Assembly: GCF_036346595.1 (NCBI RefSeq)
Contig: NZ_CP107834.1
Span: 3,038,001-3,102,000 of the forward strand
Source of the DNA: Streptomyces sp. NBC_00525
GTDB lineage: Bacteria; Actinomycetota; Actinomycetes; Streptomycetales; Streptomycetaceae
Direction of reading: 5' to 3'
Length of the DNA: 64,000 bases
Below, piece by piece: positions 43,267 through 54,405 of the stretch (positions are counted from its first letter, which is position 1; every line of letters starts with the position of its first letter). The translations under genes were made by a program, and so were the position numbers. The notes below the pieces were generated by a model. It saw only the letters and a list, made by a program, of their open reading frames with translations, did not search any database and was not told the DNA's origin.

Positions 43267-46200
43267 TCAGGAGCGCGCGCCGATGGCGATGCCCGGCGCC
43301 CCAGTGCTCTCGCGTTCCCGCGCCAGCATGCGGCGCAGCGGTCCGTCCACCGCCGCCAGCACGTCGTACGGGCCCCGCTGCGCGATCGCGCCCTCCTCCA
43401 GGACCACGACCTCGTCCACCGCTTCGAGACCGGCGAGGCGGTGGGTGATCAGGACCGTCGTACGCCCCGCCGTCGCCGCCAGCAGGTCGGTCGTCAGGGC
43501 GTCCGCGGTGGGCAGGTCGAGGTGCTCGGCGGGCTCGTCCAGCACGAGGACCGGGAAGTCGGCGAGCAGGGCCCTGGCCAGGGCGAGCCGCTGGCGCTGT
43601 CCCCCGGAGAGGCGGGCGCCGTGCTCGCCGACGAGGGTGTCCAGCCCTTCCGGCAGCGCGTCCGCCCAGTCGAGCAGGCGGGCGCCGGCGAGGGCGCTGC
43701 GGAGTTCCGGTTCGGTCCCGCCGGGGCGGGCGAGCCGCAGGTTCTCCCGGAGCGAGCTGTCGAAGATGTGGGCGTCCTGGGCGCACAGTCCGACGAACCT
43801 CCGGACGGTGTCCCCGTCCAGCGCCGAGGCGTCCACCCCGCCGATCCGGTAGCTGCCCGCGTCTGCGTCCAGGAAGCGCAGGAGCACCATGGCCAGGGTC
43901 GTCTTGCCGGACCCGGAAGGCCCCACGACGGCGATGCGGCGGCCCGCGTCCAGCCGGAGATCGACCCCGGCGAGCGCGTCGCGGGCGGTGCCGGGGTATC
44001 GGGCGGAGAGCCCGCGCACCTCCAGCGGGAAGGGGCTGTCCGGCGCCGGCACCGGACTCTCCGGCTCCCGTACGGGCACGGGGGCGTCCAGCACCTCGTA
44101 CACCCGCTCCGCGCTCCGCCTGACCCGCTGCCGGTACTGGGCGGCGAGCGGCAGACCGGTCACGGCCTCGAAGGCGGCCAGTGGGGTGAGGACGACGACC
44201 GCGAGTTCCACGCCGGCCAGCCGGCCGTCCGCCACCGCAGGCAGGGCGACCAGGGCGGCGGCGGCCACGGTGAGACCCGAGACCAGGGCGATGAGTCCGC
44301 CGCCGAGCGCGGTCGCCGTCGCCGCGCGGGAGGCGATCCGGGTGAGGACGGCGTCGGCGGCGCGGGTCCTGGCCGTGCGGCCCGGCAGAGCGCCCGCCAC
44401 GGTCAGCTCGGCCGTTCCGCCCAGCAGATCGGTGATCCGGGTGGCCAGGTCGGCGCGCGCGGGCGCCAGCAGCCGTTCCACCCGGCGGGCACAGGCGCCG
44501 CTGAGCAGGGGAACCCCGACGCCCGCCAGGAGCAGCCCCACGGCCAGGACGACGCCCGCCTCCGGAAGCAGCCAGCCGGTGAAGCCCACGGTCGCGGCGC
44601 CCACGAGGACGGCGGTGCCGGCGGGCAGCAGCCACCGCAGCCAGTAGTCCTGGAGCGCGTCCACGTCCGCGACCAGCCGCGAGAGCAGGTCCCCGCGCCG
44701 GGCGCCGCGCAGACCGCCCGGCGCGATGCGTTCCAGGCTGCGGTACACGGCGACGCGGAGTTCGGCGAGCATGCGCAGGACCGCGTCGTGCGAGACGAGG
44801 CGTTCGGCGTAGCGGAAGACCGCCCGGCCGATCCCGAAGGCACGGGTCGCCGTCACCGCGACCATCAGATAGAGGACGGGTGGCTGTTCGGAGGCGCGGG
44901 AGATCAGCCAACCGGAGACCGCCATCAGCCCGACCGCCGACCCCAGAGCGAGGCTCCCCAGCAGCAGGGCGAGCCCGAACCGGCCGCGGCGGGCCCCCGC
45001 CGCCTCCCGGACCCGTGTCAGCACGTGCCGCCGGGCGGCGTCCGGTGCCCGGGTCTCGGGAGCGGGCGCCGGCTCCTCGTACGCCTCCGATACGGGCCCC
45101 GGCTCGACGGCGGCAAGATCGCCGGGCGCGTTCACGGGGCGGGGGACGGTCGTCGGTGCCGGTTCGGGCGCCGGGGCGGTCAGGGTCACCACCCGGTCCG
45201 CCACCGACAGCAGCGCCGGCCGGTGCACCACCAGGAGGACGGTCCGGCCCTCGGCCAGTCTCCGTACGGCCTCGACGATGCCCGCTTCCGTCTCGCCGTC
45301 CAGGCTCGCGGTCGGCTCGTCGAGCAGCAGCACCGGCCGGTCCGCCAGGAAGGCGCGGGCGAGCGCGATCCGCTGGCGCTGGCCTGCGGAGAGCCCGGCG
45401 CCGTCCTCACCGAGCAAGGTGCGGTCGCCGTCGGGGAGCCCCCGTACGAAGTCGTACGCCCCCGCCGCACGCAGCGCGGCCGTCACCGCGCTGTCGTCGG
45501 CTGCCGGACGGGCGAGCCTGACGTTCTCCGCGATGGTGCCCGCGAAGAGGTGCGGGCGCTGCGGCACCCAGGCGATGTGCTCCCGCCAGCGTTCGAGGGA
45601 CACCTCCGCGAGGTCGGTGCCGCCGATGCGGACCCGGCCCTCGTCGGGCGCGGTGAACCCCAGCACCGCGTTCAGCAGGGTGGTCTTGCCGACCCCGCTG
45701 GGGCCGACCAGGGCGACCGTCTCCCCCTCCTCGACGGTCAGCGTGGTGGGGGCGAGGGACGGTACGGAGCGGCCCTCGTGCCGGACGGTCAGCCCGTCCA
45801 GCTCCAGCCGTAGCGAGCCGGGGACCTCCCCCGTACCGCTCGCGCGGGGCTTCGTCTCCAGGACGGCGAAGACCTCCTCGGCCGCCGAAAGCCCCTCGAC
45901 GGCGGCGTGGAACTGCGCTCCCACCTGCCGGATGGGCAGATAGGCCTCGGGAGCCAGGATCAGAACCAGCAGGCCGGTGTAGAGGTCGAGTTCGCCGTGC
46001 ACCAGTCGCATCCCGATGGTGACGGCGACGAGGGCCACCGAGAGCGTGGCGAGGAGTTCCAAGGCGAAGGACGAGAGGAAGGCGATCCGCAGGGTGCGCA
46101 GGGTGGCCTGCCGGTACTGCGAGGTGATCCTGCGGATGGACTCGGCCTGGGCCTTGGCGCGGCCGAACACCTTCAGTGTCGGCAGCCCGGCCACCACATC

Positions 46201-46812
46201 GAGGAAGTGCCCGGAGAGCCGGGAGAGCAGCCGCCACTGACGGTCCATGCGCGACTGGGTCGCCCAGCCGATCAGGATCATGAACAGCGGAATGAGTGGC
46301 AGTGTGACGACGATGATCGCCGCCGACACCCAGTCCTCGGTCACGATCCTGGCGAGCACCGCCACCGGCACGACCACCGCGAGCCCGAGCTGTGGCAGAT
46401 AGCGCGCGAAGTAGTCGTCGAGCGCGTCGATCCCCCGCGTGGCCAGCGTCACCAGTGAGCCGGTGCGCTGCCCGCTCAGCCAGTCCGGCCCCAGCTCGGC
46501 CGCCCGGTCCAGCAGCCGCCCGCGCAGTTCGGACTTGACCGACGCACCGGCGCGGTGGGCGGCCAGCTCGGTGAGCCAGGCGACCAGGGCCCGCCCGAGC
46601 GCGACCGCCGCGAGCAGAAGGAGTGGGGTCCGCAGCTCACCGGCCGTCAGCCCCTTCTCGAAACCGCCCACCACGATCTCGGCGACGAGCATGGCCTGGC
46701 CGATGACCAGCGCCGCCCCGGCGATGCCGAGGACCACCACCGCCACCATGAACAGGCGCGTGGCGCGGGCGTGACGGAGCAGACGCGGGTCGATCGGTTT
46801 CACGTGAAACAT
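43267..46812 (-). CDS. cydCD: CydDC fusion: thiol reductant ABC exporter
   Basis: A 1,181-aa protein made of two half-transporters in order CydD-CydC. The first half has helices over about 15-290 and Walker A GPSGVGKTTLL near residue 370; the second has helices from about 640 and Walker A GPSGSGKTTLA near residue 965, each with an LSxGQRQRxALAR signature and LLDEP/LVLDEP Walker B. In E. coli CydDC exports cysteine/glutathione and is needed to assemble cytochrome bd. The ATG at 46812 begins inside a parS core, so the N-terminus reads MFHVKP. Confidence 0.95.
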   Translation of the reverse strand: MFHVKPIDPRLLRHARATRLFMVAVVVLGIAGAALVIGQAMLVAEIVVGGFEKGLTAGELRTPLLLLAAVALGRALVAWLTELAAHRAGASVKSELRGRLLDRAAELGPDWLSGQRTGSLVTLATRGIDALDDYFARYLPQLGLAVVVPVAVLARIVTEDWVSAAIIVVTLPLIPLFMILIGWATQSRMDRQWRLLSRLSGHFLDVVAGLPTLKVFGRAKAQAESIRRITSQYRQATLRTLRIAFLSSFALELLATLSVALVAVTIGMRLVHGELDLYTGLLVLILAPEAYLPIRQVGAQFHAAVEGLSAAEEVFAVLETKPRASGTGEVPGSLRLELDGLTVRHEGRSVPSLAPTTLTVEEGETVALVGPSGVGKTTLLNAVLGFTAPDEGRVRIGGTDLAEVSLERWREHIAWVPQRPHLFAGTIAENVRLARPAADDSAVTAALRAAGAYDFVRGLPDGDRTLLGEDGAGLSAGQRQRIALARAFLADRPVLLLDEPTASLDGETEAGIVEAVRRLAEGRTVLLVVHRPALLSVADRVVTLTAPAPEPAPTTVPRPVNAPGDLAAVEPGPVSEAYEEPAPAPETRAPDAARRHVLTRVREAAGARRGRFGLALLLGSLALGSAVGLMAVSGWLISRASEQPPVLYLMVAVTATRAFGIGRAVFRYAERLVSHDAVLRMLAELRVAVYRSLERIAPGGLRGARRGDLLSRLVADVDALQDYWLRWLLPAGTAVLVGAATVGFTGWLLPEAGVVLAVGLLLAGVGVPLLSGACARRVERLLAPARADLATRITDLLGGTAELTVAGALPGRTARTRAADAVLTRIASRAATATALGGGLIALVSGLTVAAAALVALPAVADGRLAGVELAVVVLTPLAAFEAVTGLPLAAQYRQRVRRSAERVYEVLDAPVPVREPESPVPAPDSPFPLEVRGLSARYPGTARDALAGVDLRLDAGRRIAVVGPSGSGKTTLAMVLLRFLDADAGSYRIGGVDASALDGDTVRRFVGLCAQDAHIFDSSLRENLRLARPGGTEPELRSALAGARLLDWADALPEGLDTLVGEHGARLSGGQRQRLALARALLADFPVLVLDEPAEHLDLPTADALTTDLLAATAGRTTVLITHRLAGLEAVDEVVVLEEGAIAQRGPYDVLAAVDGPLRRMLARERESTGAPGIAIGARS
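46796..46811. other. parS: parS core overlapping the cydCD start codon
   Basis: Positions 46797-46810 match GTTTCACGTGAAAC, the 14-bp ParB site used in Streptomyces. The 16-mer consensus is matched at 15 of 16. The site covers codons 1-6 of cydCD. Confidence 0.75.
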
Positions 46813-46848
46813 CCCATGCGGCTCGGCGCGGTCAGGACGTGCATGGCG

Positions 46849-47850
<1,002 letters not shown>

Positions 47851-47866
47851 TACTCGGCTCCCGCTC

Positions 47867-49375
47867 TCAGTAGGAGAAGGCCATGGGCCGGTCGGCGTCG
47901 GCGTGATCGCCGCCGATCCGGGTGGGCGGGTTGAGGTCGTCCTCCGTCAGCTCCGGCGGGCCGGCCTTGATGTACTTCAGGAGGAGCTTGACCTCGATCA
48001 CGGCGAGCACCGCGTACAGCACGGTGAAGACGATCAGCGAGGTGAGCACCTCGGCCTGCGAGACACCGGGGGAGACCGCGTCGCGGGTCCGGAGCACTCC
48101 GTAGACCACCCAGGGCTGGCGGCCCATCTCGGTGAAGATCCAACCCCAGGAGTTGGCGATCAGCGGGAAGAGCAGGGTCCACAGGGCGACGATCCAGTAG
48201 CACCGGGCGAGACGCGGGCTGAGGGCCTTGTTCTTGAAGAGGACCAGATGCGGCACCTCGTCCTCACCCGTGCGCATCGCCTCGGGCAGCATGAACTTCT
48301 TCCGGGTGAGCCACAGCCCGAGGATGCCGAGGCCGAAGGAGGCCATCCCGAAGCCGATCATCCACCGGAAGCTCCAGAAGGCGACGGGGATGTTGGGCCG
48401 GTAGTCGCCGGGCCCGAAGCGCTCCTGCTCCGCCTTGTTGATGTCGTTGATGCCGGGGACGTACGAGTCGAACTCGTCGTCGGCGAGGAAGGACAGGACG
48501 CCGGGGATGGAGATCTCCACGGAGTTGTGGCCCTTGCTCACGTCTCCGTAGGCGAAGATCGAGAAGGGTGCCGAGTTCTGGCCGTCCCACAGGGCCTCGG
48601 CCGCGGCCATCTTCATCGGCTGCTGCTTGAACATCACCTTGCCGAGCTGGTCGCCGCTGACGGCCGTGAGGAGGCCGGAGATCACCACGGTGATCAGGCC
48701 CAGGCGCAGCGAGGTCCGCATCACCGGGATGTGCTTCTTGCGGGCCAGGTGGAAGGCCGCGATGCCCACCATGAAGGCCCCGCCGACCAGGAAGGCGGCG
48801 GTGATGGTGTGGAAGAACTGGGCGAGCGCGGTGTTCTGGGTGAGGACCTGCCAGAAGTCCGTGAGCTCGGCGCGGCCGCGTTCCTCGTTGATGCGGTAGC
48901 CGACCGGGTGCTGCATCCAGGAGTTGGCCGCCAGGATGAAGTAGGCGGAGAGCACGGTGCCGAGCGAGACCATCCAGATGCAGGCGAGGTGGATCTTCTT
49001 GGGGAGCTTGTCCCAGCCGAAGATCCACAGCCCGATGAAGGTGGACTCGAAGAAGAACGCGATCAGGGCCTCGAAGGCGAGCGGCGCCCCGAAGATGTCA
49101 CCGACGAACCGTGAGTAGTCGGACCAGTTCATGCCGAACTGGAACTCCTGGACGATGCCGGTGACGACACCCATGGCGATGTTGATCAGGAAGAGCTTTC
49201 CCCAGAACTTGGTCGCCCGGAGGTACTTCTCCTTGTTCGTCCGCACCCAGGCGGTCTGCAGGCCGGCGGTGAGCGCCGCGAGAGAGATCGTCAGAGGAAC
49301 GAAGAGGAAGTGGTAGACGGTCGTCGTACCGAACTGCCATCGCGCCAGGGTTTCCGGCGCCAGAGCTAGCTCCAC
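47867..49375 (-). CDS. cydA: Cytochrome bd oxidase subunit I
   Basis: A 502-aa heme-bearing subunit. ARWQFGTTTVYHFLFVPLTISLA includes the heme b595 ligand His; the FFHTITAAFLVGG His and the Met-containing region serve heme b558; the quinol Q-loop region and GWIFTEMGRQPW motif are present. GTG 49375 is preceded by AAGGAGA. It is the first gene of cydA-cydB-cydCD, and a Rex operator lies 84 bp upstream of its start. Confidence 0.97.
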   Translation of the reverse strand: MELALAPETLARWQFGTTTVYHFLFVPLTISLAALTAGLQTAWVRTNKEKYLRATKFWGKLFLINIAMGVVTGIVQEFQFGMNWSDYSRFVGDIFGAPLAFEALIAFFFESTFIGLWIFGWDKLPKKIHLACIWMVSLGTVLSAYFILAANSWMQHPVGYRINEERGRAELTDFWQVLTQNTALAQFFHTITAAFLVGGAFMVGIAAFHLARKKHIPVMRTSLRLGLITVVISGLLTAVSGDQLGKVMFKQQPMKMAAAEALWDGQNSAPFSIFAYGDVSKGHNSVEISIPGVLSFLADDEFDSYVPGINDINKAEQERFGPGDYRPNIPVAFWSFRWMIGFGMASFGLGILGLWLTRKKFMLPEAMRTGEDEVPHLVLFKNKALSPRLARCYWIVALWTLLFPLIANSWGWIFTEMGRQPWVVYGVLRTRDAVSPGVSQAEVLTSLIVFTVLYAVLAVIEVKLLLKYIKAGPPELTEDDLNPPTRIGGDHADADRPMAFSY

Positions 49376-49458
49376 GTCGACTTCTCCTTACGTCACCGCC
49401 GGAGCACCGGCGATTTGTCCGCGAAATCCAACGGATCACGGGAGGAAGCAGGACACGC

Positions 49459-49476
49459 TTGTGAACGCGTTCACAT
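49459..49476. promoter_or_regulatory. Rex operator (ROP) of the cyd operon
   Basis: TTGTGAACGCGTTCACAT matches the Rex consensus TTGTGAA-N4-TTCACAA at all but the last base. Rex of S. coelicolor is known to repress cydABCD at high NAD+/NADH. A further half-site, TTCACAAG at 49475-49482, directly follows. Confidence 0.9.
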
Positions 49477-49562
49477 TCACAAGCAATTATGGCGCACACG
49501 CTTTCGGACCCCGCATCCGGGGGTCCCCTATCACCTACCGGCCCATACCGGGCATACGAAAA

Positions 49563-49592
49563 GGCCCCGTACCTCTCGCGAGATACGGGGCC
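49563..49592 (-). terminator. Terminator of hisC
   Basis: GGCCCCGTA (49563-49571) pairs with TACGGGGCC (49584-49592) with an inner TCTCGCGAGA palindrome. On the minus strand it ends in CTTTTCG, 20 bp after the hisC stop. Confidence 0.88.
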
Positions 49593-49612
49593 CGACCGCC
49601 GGGCGGTGCCGG

Positions 49613-50692
49613 CTACAGCTCCCTGCGGTACTCCTCCGCCACCTTCAGGAACAGGTCATTCGCCTCGTCCTCGCCGATGGTGACGCGCACGCCCTCACCC
49701 GCGAACGGCCGGACCACCACGCCGGCCCTCTCGCAGGCGGCCGCGAAGTCCAGCGTGCGCTCGCCCAGCCGCAGCCACACGAAGTTCGCCTGGGAGTCGG
49801 GCACCGTCCAGCCCTGCCCCAGCAGCGCCCGGGACACCCGGTCCCGCTCGCACACCAGCGACCCCACCCGGCCGAGCAGCTCGTCCTCGGCCCGCAGCGA
49901 GGCCACCGCCGCGTCCTGGGCGAGCTGGCTGACACCGAACGGCACCGCCGTCTTGCGCAGCGCCGCCGCCACCGGCTCATGGGCCACCGCGAAGCCGACC
50001 CGCAGCCCGGCCAGGCCGTACGCCTTGGAGAAGGTCCGCAGCACCGCCACGTTCGGGCGGTCACGGTAGATCTCGATGCCGTCCGGGACCTCGGTGTCGC
50101 GGATGAACTCCCGGTACGCCTCGTCCAGCACCACGAGCACATCGCCCGGCACCCGGTCGAGGAACCGTTCCAGCTCGGCCCTGCGCACGACGGTGCCGGT
50201 CGGGTTGTTCGGGTTGCAGACGAAGATCAGCCGCGTCCGGTCGGTGATCGCGTCCGCCATCGCGTCCAGATCGTGCACATCGCCGTCCGTCAGCGGCACC
50301 TTCACCGAGGTCGCGCCGCTGACCTGCGTGATGATCGGGTACGCCTCGAAGGAGCGCCAGGCGTAGATCACCTCGTCGCCCGGCCCCGAGGTCGCCTGGA
50401 GCAGCTGCTGGGCCACGCCGACCGAACCGGTACCCGTGGCCAGGTGCGAGACGGGCACGCCGAAGCGGTTCGCCAGCTCGTTCATCAGACCCGTGCAGGC
50501 CATGTCCGGGTAGCGGTTGAAGTTCGCCGCGGCGGCGAGCGCGCCCTCCATCACCCCCGGCAGCGGCGGATACGGGTTCTCGTTGGAGGACAGCTTGAAA
50601 GCGGCCGGTCCGTCCGCCGACGCCGGTTTGCCCGGCACATACGCGGGAACGCCGTCCAGCTCGGCACGCAACTTGGGGCTCGTCTCGCTCAC
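49613..50692 (-). CDS. hisC: Histidinol-phosphate / aromatic aminotransferase
   Basis: A 359-aa PLP enzyme from GTG 50692, eight bases after GAGGAG. The PLP Lys is Lys223 ([15 protein letters not shown]); other motifs are [20 protein letters not shown] and [10 protein letters not shown]. It is not in a his operon, so it may be the second HisC or an aromatic (phenylalanine) transaminase. Streptomyces lacks other obvious transaminases near pheA, which makes a phenylalanine role reasonable but unproven. Confidence 0.9.
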   Translation of the reverse strand: MSETSPKLRAELDGVPAYVPGKPASADGPAAFKLSSNENPYPPLPGVMEGALAAAANFNRYPDMACTGLMNELANRFGVPVSHLATGTGSVGVAQQLLQATSGPGDEVIYAWRSFEAYPIITQVSGATSVKVPLTDGDVHDLDAMADAITDRTRLIFVCNPNNPTGTVVRRAELERFLDRVPGDVLVVLDEAYREFIRDTEVPDGIEIYRDRPNVAVLRTFSKAYGLAGLRVGFAVAHEPVAAALRKTAVPFGVSQLAQDAAVASLRAEDELLGRVGSLVCERDRVSRALLGQGWTVPDSQANFVWLRLGERTLDFAAACERAGVVVRPFAGEGVRVTIGEDEANDLFLKVAEEYRREL

Positions 50693-51063
50693 CGCAGATC
50701 CTCCTCGGCCATCCGTACAGATCAATACTGCTCACCTTATGAGGATTGGGCGCCGCTGCGAACGGGTGAACAGTGGATTCGTCCGGTGGACCCCGGAATG
50801 AGGGGGAGCGCGCCCGGTCGTGGCGTGCGCCGGTGGCTCACTCCGTGGCGCGCGTCCCTCGAAGAGGTGAGTTGAGACCTCTTCGAGACCTCGCCCCGAC
50901 GCCAGGCCCATCCGGCCACACGCTTGACACATGACGGTAAACCAGCTCAACACCCTTGATTAGCAAGGCGATTGATGCCTGATGATCATGCAGAAACGTG
51001 CCTGTCAACGTCCGCATATGCGACCAGATCAACCCCCCTGCAGCGCCCTACTATCGGCACGCC
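50693..51063. other. Divergent promoter region between hisC and the LacI gene
   Basis: About 370 bp. A less GC-rich part (50920-51000) has TTGACA at 50924 and TTGATT at about 50953. TACTAT at 51049-51054 lies nine bases before the ATG of the LacI gene and could be a -10 element for a leaderless transcript. No coding sequence is visible. Confidence 0.4.
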
Positions 51064-52176
51064 ATGACAGCAGCAGGGAAGCACCAGGTGAGCCGGACGG
51101 AGACCCCCCGGCGCGGCGGCAGGCAGGGACGTGCCGGAATCCGTGATGTGGCGGCCGCCGCCGGCGTCTCCATCACGACCGTCTCCGACGCGCTCAACGG
51201 CAAGGGCAGGCTCCCGGACGCCACCCGCCGCCATGTCCGCGAGGTCGCAGAGCGCCTGGGCTACCGCCCTTCCGCAGCGGCCCGAACGCTCCGTACCGGC
51301 AAGTCGGGCCTCATCGGCCTGACCGTGACGACCTACGGGGATGAACCTTTCACCTTCACCGAGTTCGCGTACTTCGCGGAAATGGCGAGGGCGGCCACCT
51401 CGGCGGCCCTCGCCCGCGGCTACGCGCTCGTCATCCTCCCGGCCACTTCGCGCCACGACGTCTGGTCGAACGTGGCCCTCGACGGCACCGTCGTCATCGA
51501 CCCCTCCGACCAGGACCCGGTCGTCACCGAGCTGGTCCGCCAGGGGCTGCCCGTCGTCTCGGACGGCCGTCCCGCCGGATCGCTCCCGGTCACCGCCTGG
51601 GTGGACAACGACCACCGGGCCGCCGTGCTCGACCTCCTCGACCATCTCGCCGCCGCCGGGGCCCGCCGTATCGGGCTGCTCACCGGCACCACCACCGACA
51701 CGTACACACGGCTCTCCACCACCGCCTATCTGCACTGGTGCGAGCGCGTGGGGCAGGACCCGGTCTACGAGTCCTACCCGGCGCACGACCCGTGCGCGGG
51801 CGCGGTGGCCGCCGACCGGCTGCTGGCCCGCCCGGACCGGCCCGACGCCGTCTACGGGCTCTTCGACCCCAACGGCACGGACCTGCTGGCGGCCGCCCGC
51901 CGCTACGGACTGCGCGTCCCCGACGACCTGCTGCTGGTGTGCTGCAGCGAGTCCACGGTCTACGCCACGACCGAGCCGCCCATCACGACGCTCTCGCTGA
52001 AACCGCGCCGGATCGGCACGGCGGTCGTCCAGCTGCTCATCGACGCGATCGAGGGCGTCGACCACGACGGTCCGGTCGAGCGGGTGATACCGACGGAGCT
52101 GATCGTCCGGACGTCCTCGCAACGCCGTCCGCCCCGCACCACGGTCAGTGCGCCGCGGTCCCCGGCAGGGGACTGA
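51064..52176 (+). CDS. LacI-family transcriptional regulator
   Basis: A 370-aa repressor. The DNA-binding helix-turn-helix with hinge is GIRDVAAAAGVSITTVSDALNGKGRLPDATRRHVREVAERLGYRPSAAARTLRTG (residues about 20-75), followed by a periplasmic-binding-protein-type effector domain with VDNDHRAAVLDLLDHLAAAGARRIGLLTG. The ATG at 51064 has no ribosome site; leaderless initiation is likely. No sugar genes are adjacent, so the target is unknown. Confidence 0.92.
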   Translation: MTAAGKHQVSRTETPRRGGRQGRAGIRDVAAAAGVSITTVSDALNGKGRLPDATRRHVREVAERLGYRPSAAARTLRTGKSGLIGLTVTTYGDEPFTFTEFAYFAEMARAATSAALARGYALVILPATSRHDVWSNVALDGTVVIDPSDQDPVVTELVRQGLPVVSDGRPAGSLPVTAWVDNDHRAAVLDLLDHLAAAGARRIGLLTGTTTDTYTRLSTTAYLHWCERVGQDPVYESYPAHDPCAGAVAADRLLARPDRPDAVYGLFDPNGTDLLAAARRYGLRVPDDLLLVCCSESTVYATTEPPITTLSLKPRRIGTAVVQLLIDAIEGVDHDGPVERVIPTELIVRTSSQRRPPRTTVSAPRSPAGD

Positions 52177-52351
52177 TCAGCCCAATTGGGACCAATCGAC
52201 CGACGAACCTGGCATGCGGAAGGATTCACCACCCCTGGTGCGTCCCAGACCACGATCCGCATTCCTATGATGGGCGCACGACACCGCGGACCAACCCGAC
52301 CAGCAGGGCCCGTCAGGTGTACGGCGGCGCGACGGTGGTGTGGAGGGGTCG

Positions 52352-53410
52352 ATGACACAGGGGGCCGGTCAGGAGCCCGTGGTGCGGACGGCGACGTTGC
52401 GCGACTTCCGCGTACCGCCCTATGCGCAGTCCCCTGCGCCGCCCGCGTCACCGCATCCCGGAAGCGCTTTCCCCGAGGGCGAGCCCCCGGAGGGCTACAC
52501 GCCGACGGCGCGCGACCTTCCCGTCATCAGCATCGACGAAACGGCTCGGGCCCAGCCCGCGCCCGAGCCGCGACCCGCCGCCACCCCCGGCCGCGGCCCG
52601 CTGTACGTCGTCGGTGACGTCCACGGCTACCTGGACGAACTGCTGGCCGCCCTCGCCGAGCAGGGCCTGATCGACTCCGAGGGCCGCTGGGCCGCCGGCA
52701 ACGCCCGCCTCTGGTTCCTCGGCGACTTCACCGACCGGGGCCCGGACGGCATCGGCGTCATCGACCTCGTCATGCGGCTCTCCGCCGAGGCCGCGGCCGC
52801 GGGAGGTTACTGCAAGGCCCTGATGGGGAACCACGAACTGCTGCTCATCGGCGCCAAACGGTTCGGCGACACCCCGGTGAACTCCGGCGCGGGTACCGCC
52901 ACCTTCCAGGCCGCCTGGCTGCTCAACGGCGGCCAGAAGACGGACATGGAACGCCTCCAGGACGTCCACCTGCAGTGGATGTCCCGCCTCGACGCGATCG
53001 TCGAGGAGGACGAGCACCTCCTGCTGCACTCGGACACCACGGCGTACCTCGACTACGGCTCCACCATCGAGGACGTCAACGACACGGTGCACGCCATCCT
53101 CACGCGCAACGACGCCGACGAGTGCTGGGACCTGTTCCGCAAGCTCACCAAGCGGTTCGCCTTCCGCGACGAATCCGGCTCCGGCGCCGTCCAGGAGCTG
53201 ATGACGGCGTACGGCGGCCGGCGCGTCGTCCACGGCCACAGCCCCATCCCGTACCTGACCGGCGAGGTCGGCTCCGAGGACGGCGAGGACGGCGCCGGCC
53301 CCCAGGTCGACGGCCCCCACGTGTACGCGGACGGGCTCGCCATCGCCATGGACGGCGGGGTGACCATGGCCGGAAAGCTGCTGGTCGCCCAACTCCCCCT
53401 GCGTGACTGA
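52352..53410 (+). CDS. Calcineurin-like metallophosphoesterase
   Basis: A 352-aa protein; ATG 52352 follows GGAGGGG. A Pro-rich N-terminus (about 1-90) leads into the phosphoesterase core: LYVVGDVHGYLDEL, WFLGDFTDRGPDGIGVID, LMGNHELLL and RRVVHGHSPIPYL. These are the two-metal ligands of the PPP-like/ApaH group. It is probably a cytosolic protein or nucleotide phosphatase. TATGAT at 52266-52271 could be its -10 element. Confidence 0.88.
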   Translation: MTQGAGQEPVVRTATLRDFRVPPYAQSPAPPASPHPGSAFPEGEPPEGYTPTARDLPVISIDETARAQPAPEPRPAATPGRGPLYVVGDVHGYLDELLAALAEQGLIDSEGRWAAGNARLWFLGDFTDRGPDGIGVIDLVMRLSAEAAAAGGYCKALMGNHELLLIGAKRFGDTPVNSGAGTATFQAAWLLNGGQKTDMERLQDVHLQWMSRLDAIVEEDEHLLLHSDTTAYLDYGSTIEDVNDTVHAILTRNDADECWDLFRKLTKRFAFRDESGSGAVQELMTAYGGRRVVHGHSPIPYLTGEVGSEDGEDGAGPQVDGPHVYADGLAIAMDGGVTMAGKLLVAQLPLRD

Positions 53411-53592
53411 CGCGTCACGGGGAAGAGGCGTCCCGGCCCGACCGCGCCGAGCGGCGGGCCTATTTCCGCAAATCCCCTGTCACCCCGTGCTGTACGCGCT
53501 CTAACATCGGGCCTATCAGTAGCAGGCTCTCCTCCGTTTCCGCCCAACTGCCCGCCCCCAGCGGGCAGACAGGCTCGACGGAGCATCGGGGG

Positions 53593-54405
53593 ATGCACAT
53601 GAACAGCGCTCCGCACCTGCTGACCGAGGACCGGCCCGAGTACGAACGGCTCCTCGACGACGCACTGCGTCACGCTCATGAACGACCTGAACTGGCCGCC
53701 GTCGGGGAACGCCTCAACGCCGCCCAGTTGCGCACCATGGCGCTCGCCGCCGTCGCGCTGATCACCGCCACGGCCTCCGCCGAGTACGAGCGGTACGTGA
53801 AGACCCGCGAGGAACTGCGCGCCCCCGTCCGGCGCACCGGCCCGGACACCGCGCCGGACGACCACCCGCAGTCGGGCGCCGGCATGGGAGCGGTCGTCAC
53901 GGTTCTGACGCCGATGCTGGCGGGTACGGCCGCGGCCATATTCCTGCTGGTCGGCTACCTCCTGAGAATGCTGGACCCGCCACCGGCGTTCGCCGGGACC
54001 ATGGTCGGCGCCGGATGGTTCTTCGCCGCCGTCACGGCCGCCGCCATCCTGGTCGCCGCCATCGGCCTGCTCCTCGCCGCCCTGCGCAACGGCTCCACGT
54101 CCCTGGCGGCCCGAGACGCCGCCGACGCGCTGCCCGACGAGGTGGCGCTGGCCAAGGACGCCTGGCGCCTGGCGCTGCTGGAACGGGGCATCGTGCCCTT
54201 CCTGCGCGACGCGCTCGCCGAACCCGCCACCGGCACCGTGATCCCCGCCCCGCACCGCCCGGCGGGCCGCCTCCCGAAGATCGGCTACACCCGGCCCGAC
54301 TTCGCCGGCCCGGCCGAGGGCCCGGCCGCCGCGCCCCGCCCCACGTACACCAGCCCGGACTTCTCCAGCCCCGATTTCGGTGGGCCGGAGCACGAACCGG
54401 ACTGA
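53593..54405 (+). CDS. Membrane protein with two transmembrane helices
   Basis: A 270-aa protein of no recognised family. The N-terminal cytoplasmic part (LLTEDRPEYERLLDDALRHA) is helical and charged. Two helices follow at about 98-125 (GAVVTVLTPMLAGTAAAIFLLVGYLL) and 135-162. The C-terminus contains TRPDFAGPAEG and TSPDFSSPDFGGPEHEPD, a short repeated PDF motif. GGAG nine bases before ATG 53593 supports that start; ATG 53599 is possible. Confidence 0.75.
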   Translation: MHMNSAPHLLTEDRPEYERLLDDALRHAHERPELAAVGERLNAAQLRTMALAAVALITATASAEYERYVKTREELRAPVRRTGPDTAPDDHPQSGAGMGAVVTVLTPMLAGTAAAIFLLVGYLLRMLDPPPAFAGTMVGAGWFFAAVTAAAILVAAIGLLLAALRNGSTSLAARDAADALPDEVALAKDAWRLALLERGIVPFLRDALAEPATGTVIPAPHRPAGRLPKIGYTRPDFAGPAEGPAAAPRPTYTSPDFSSPDFGGPEHEPD

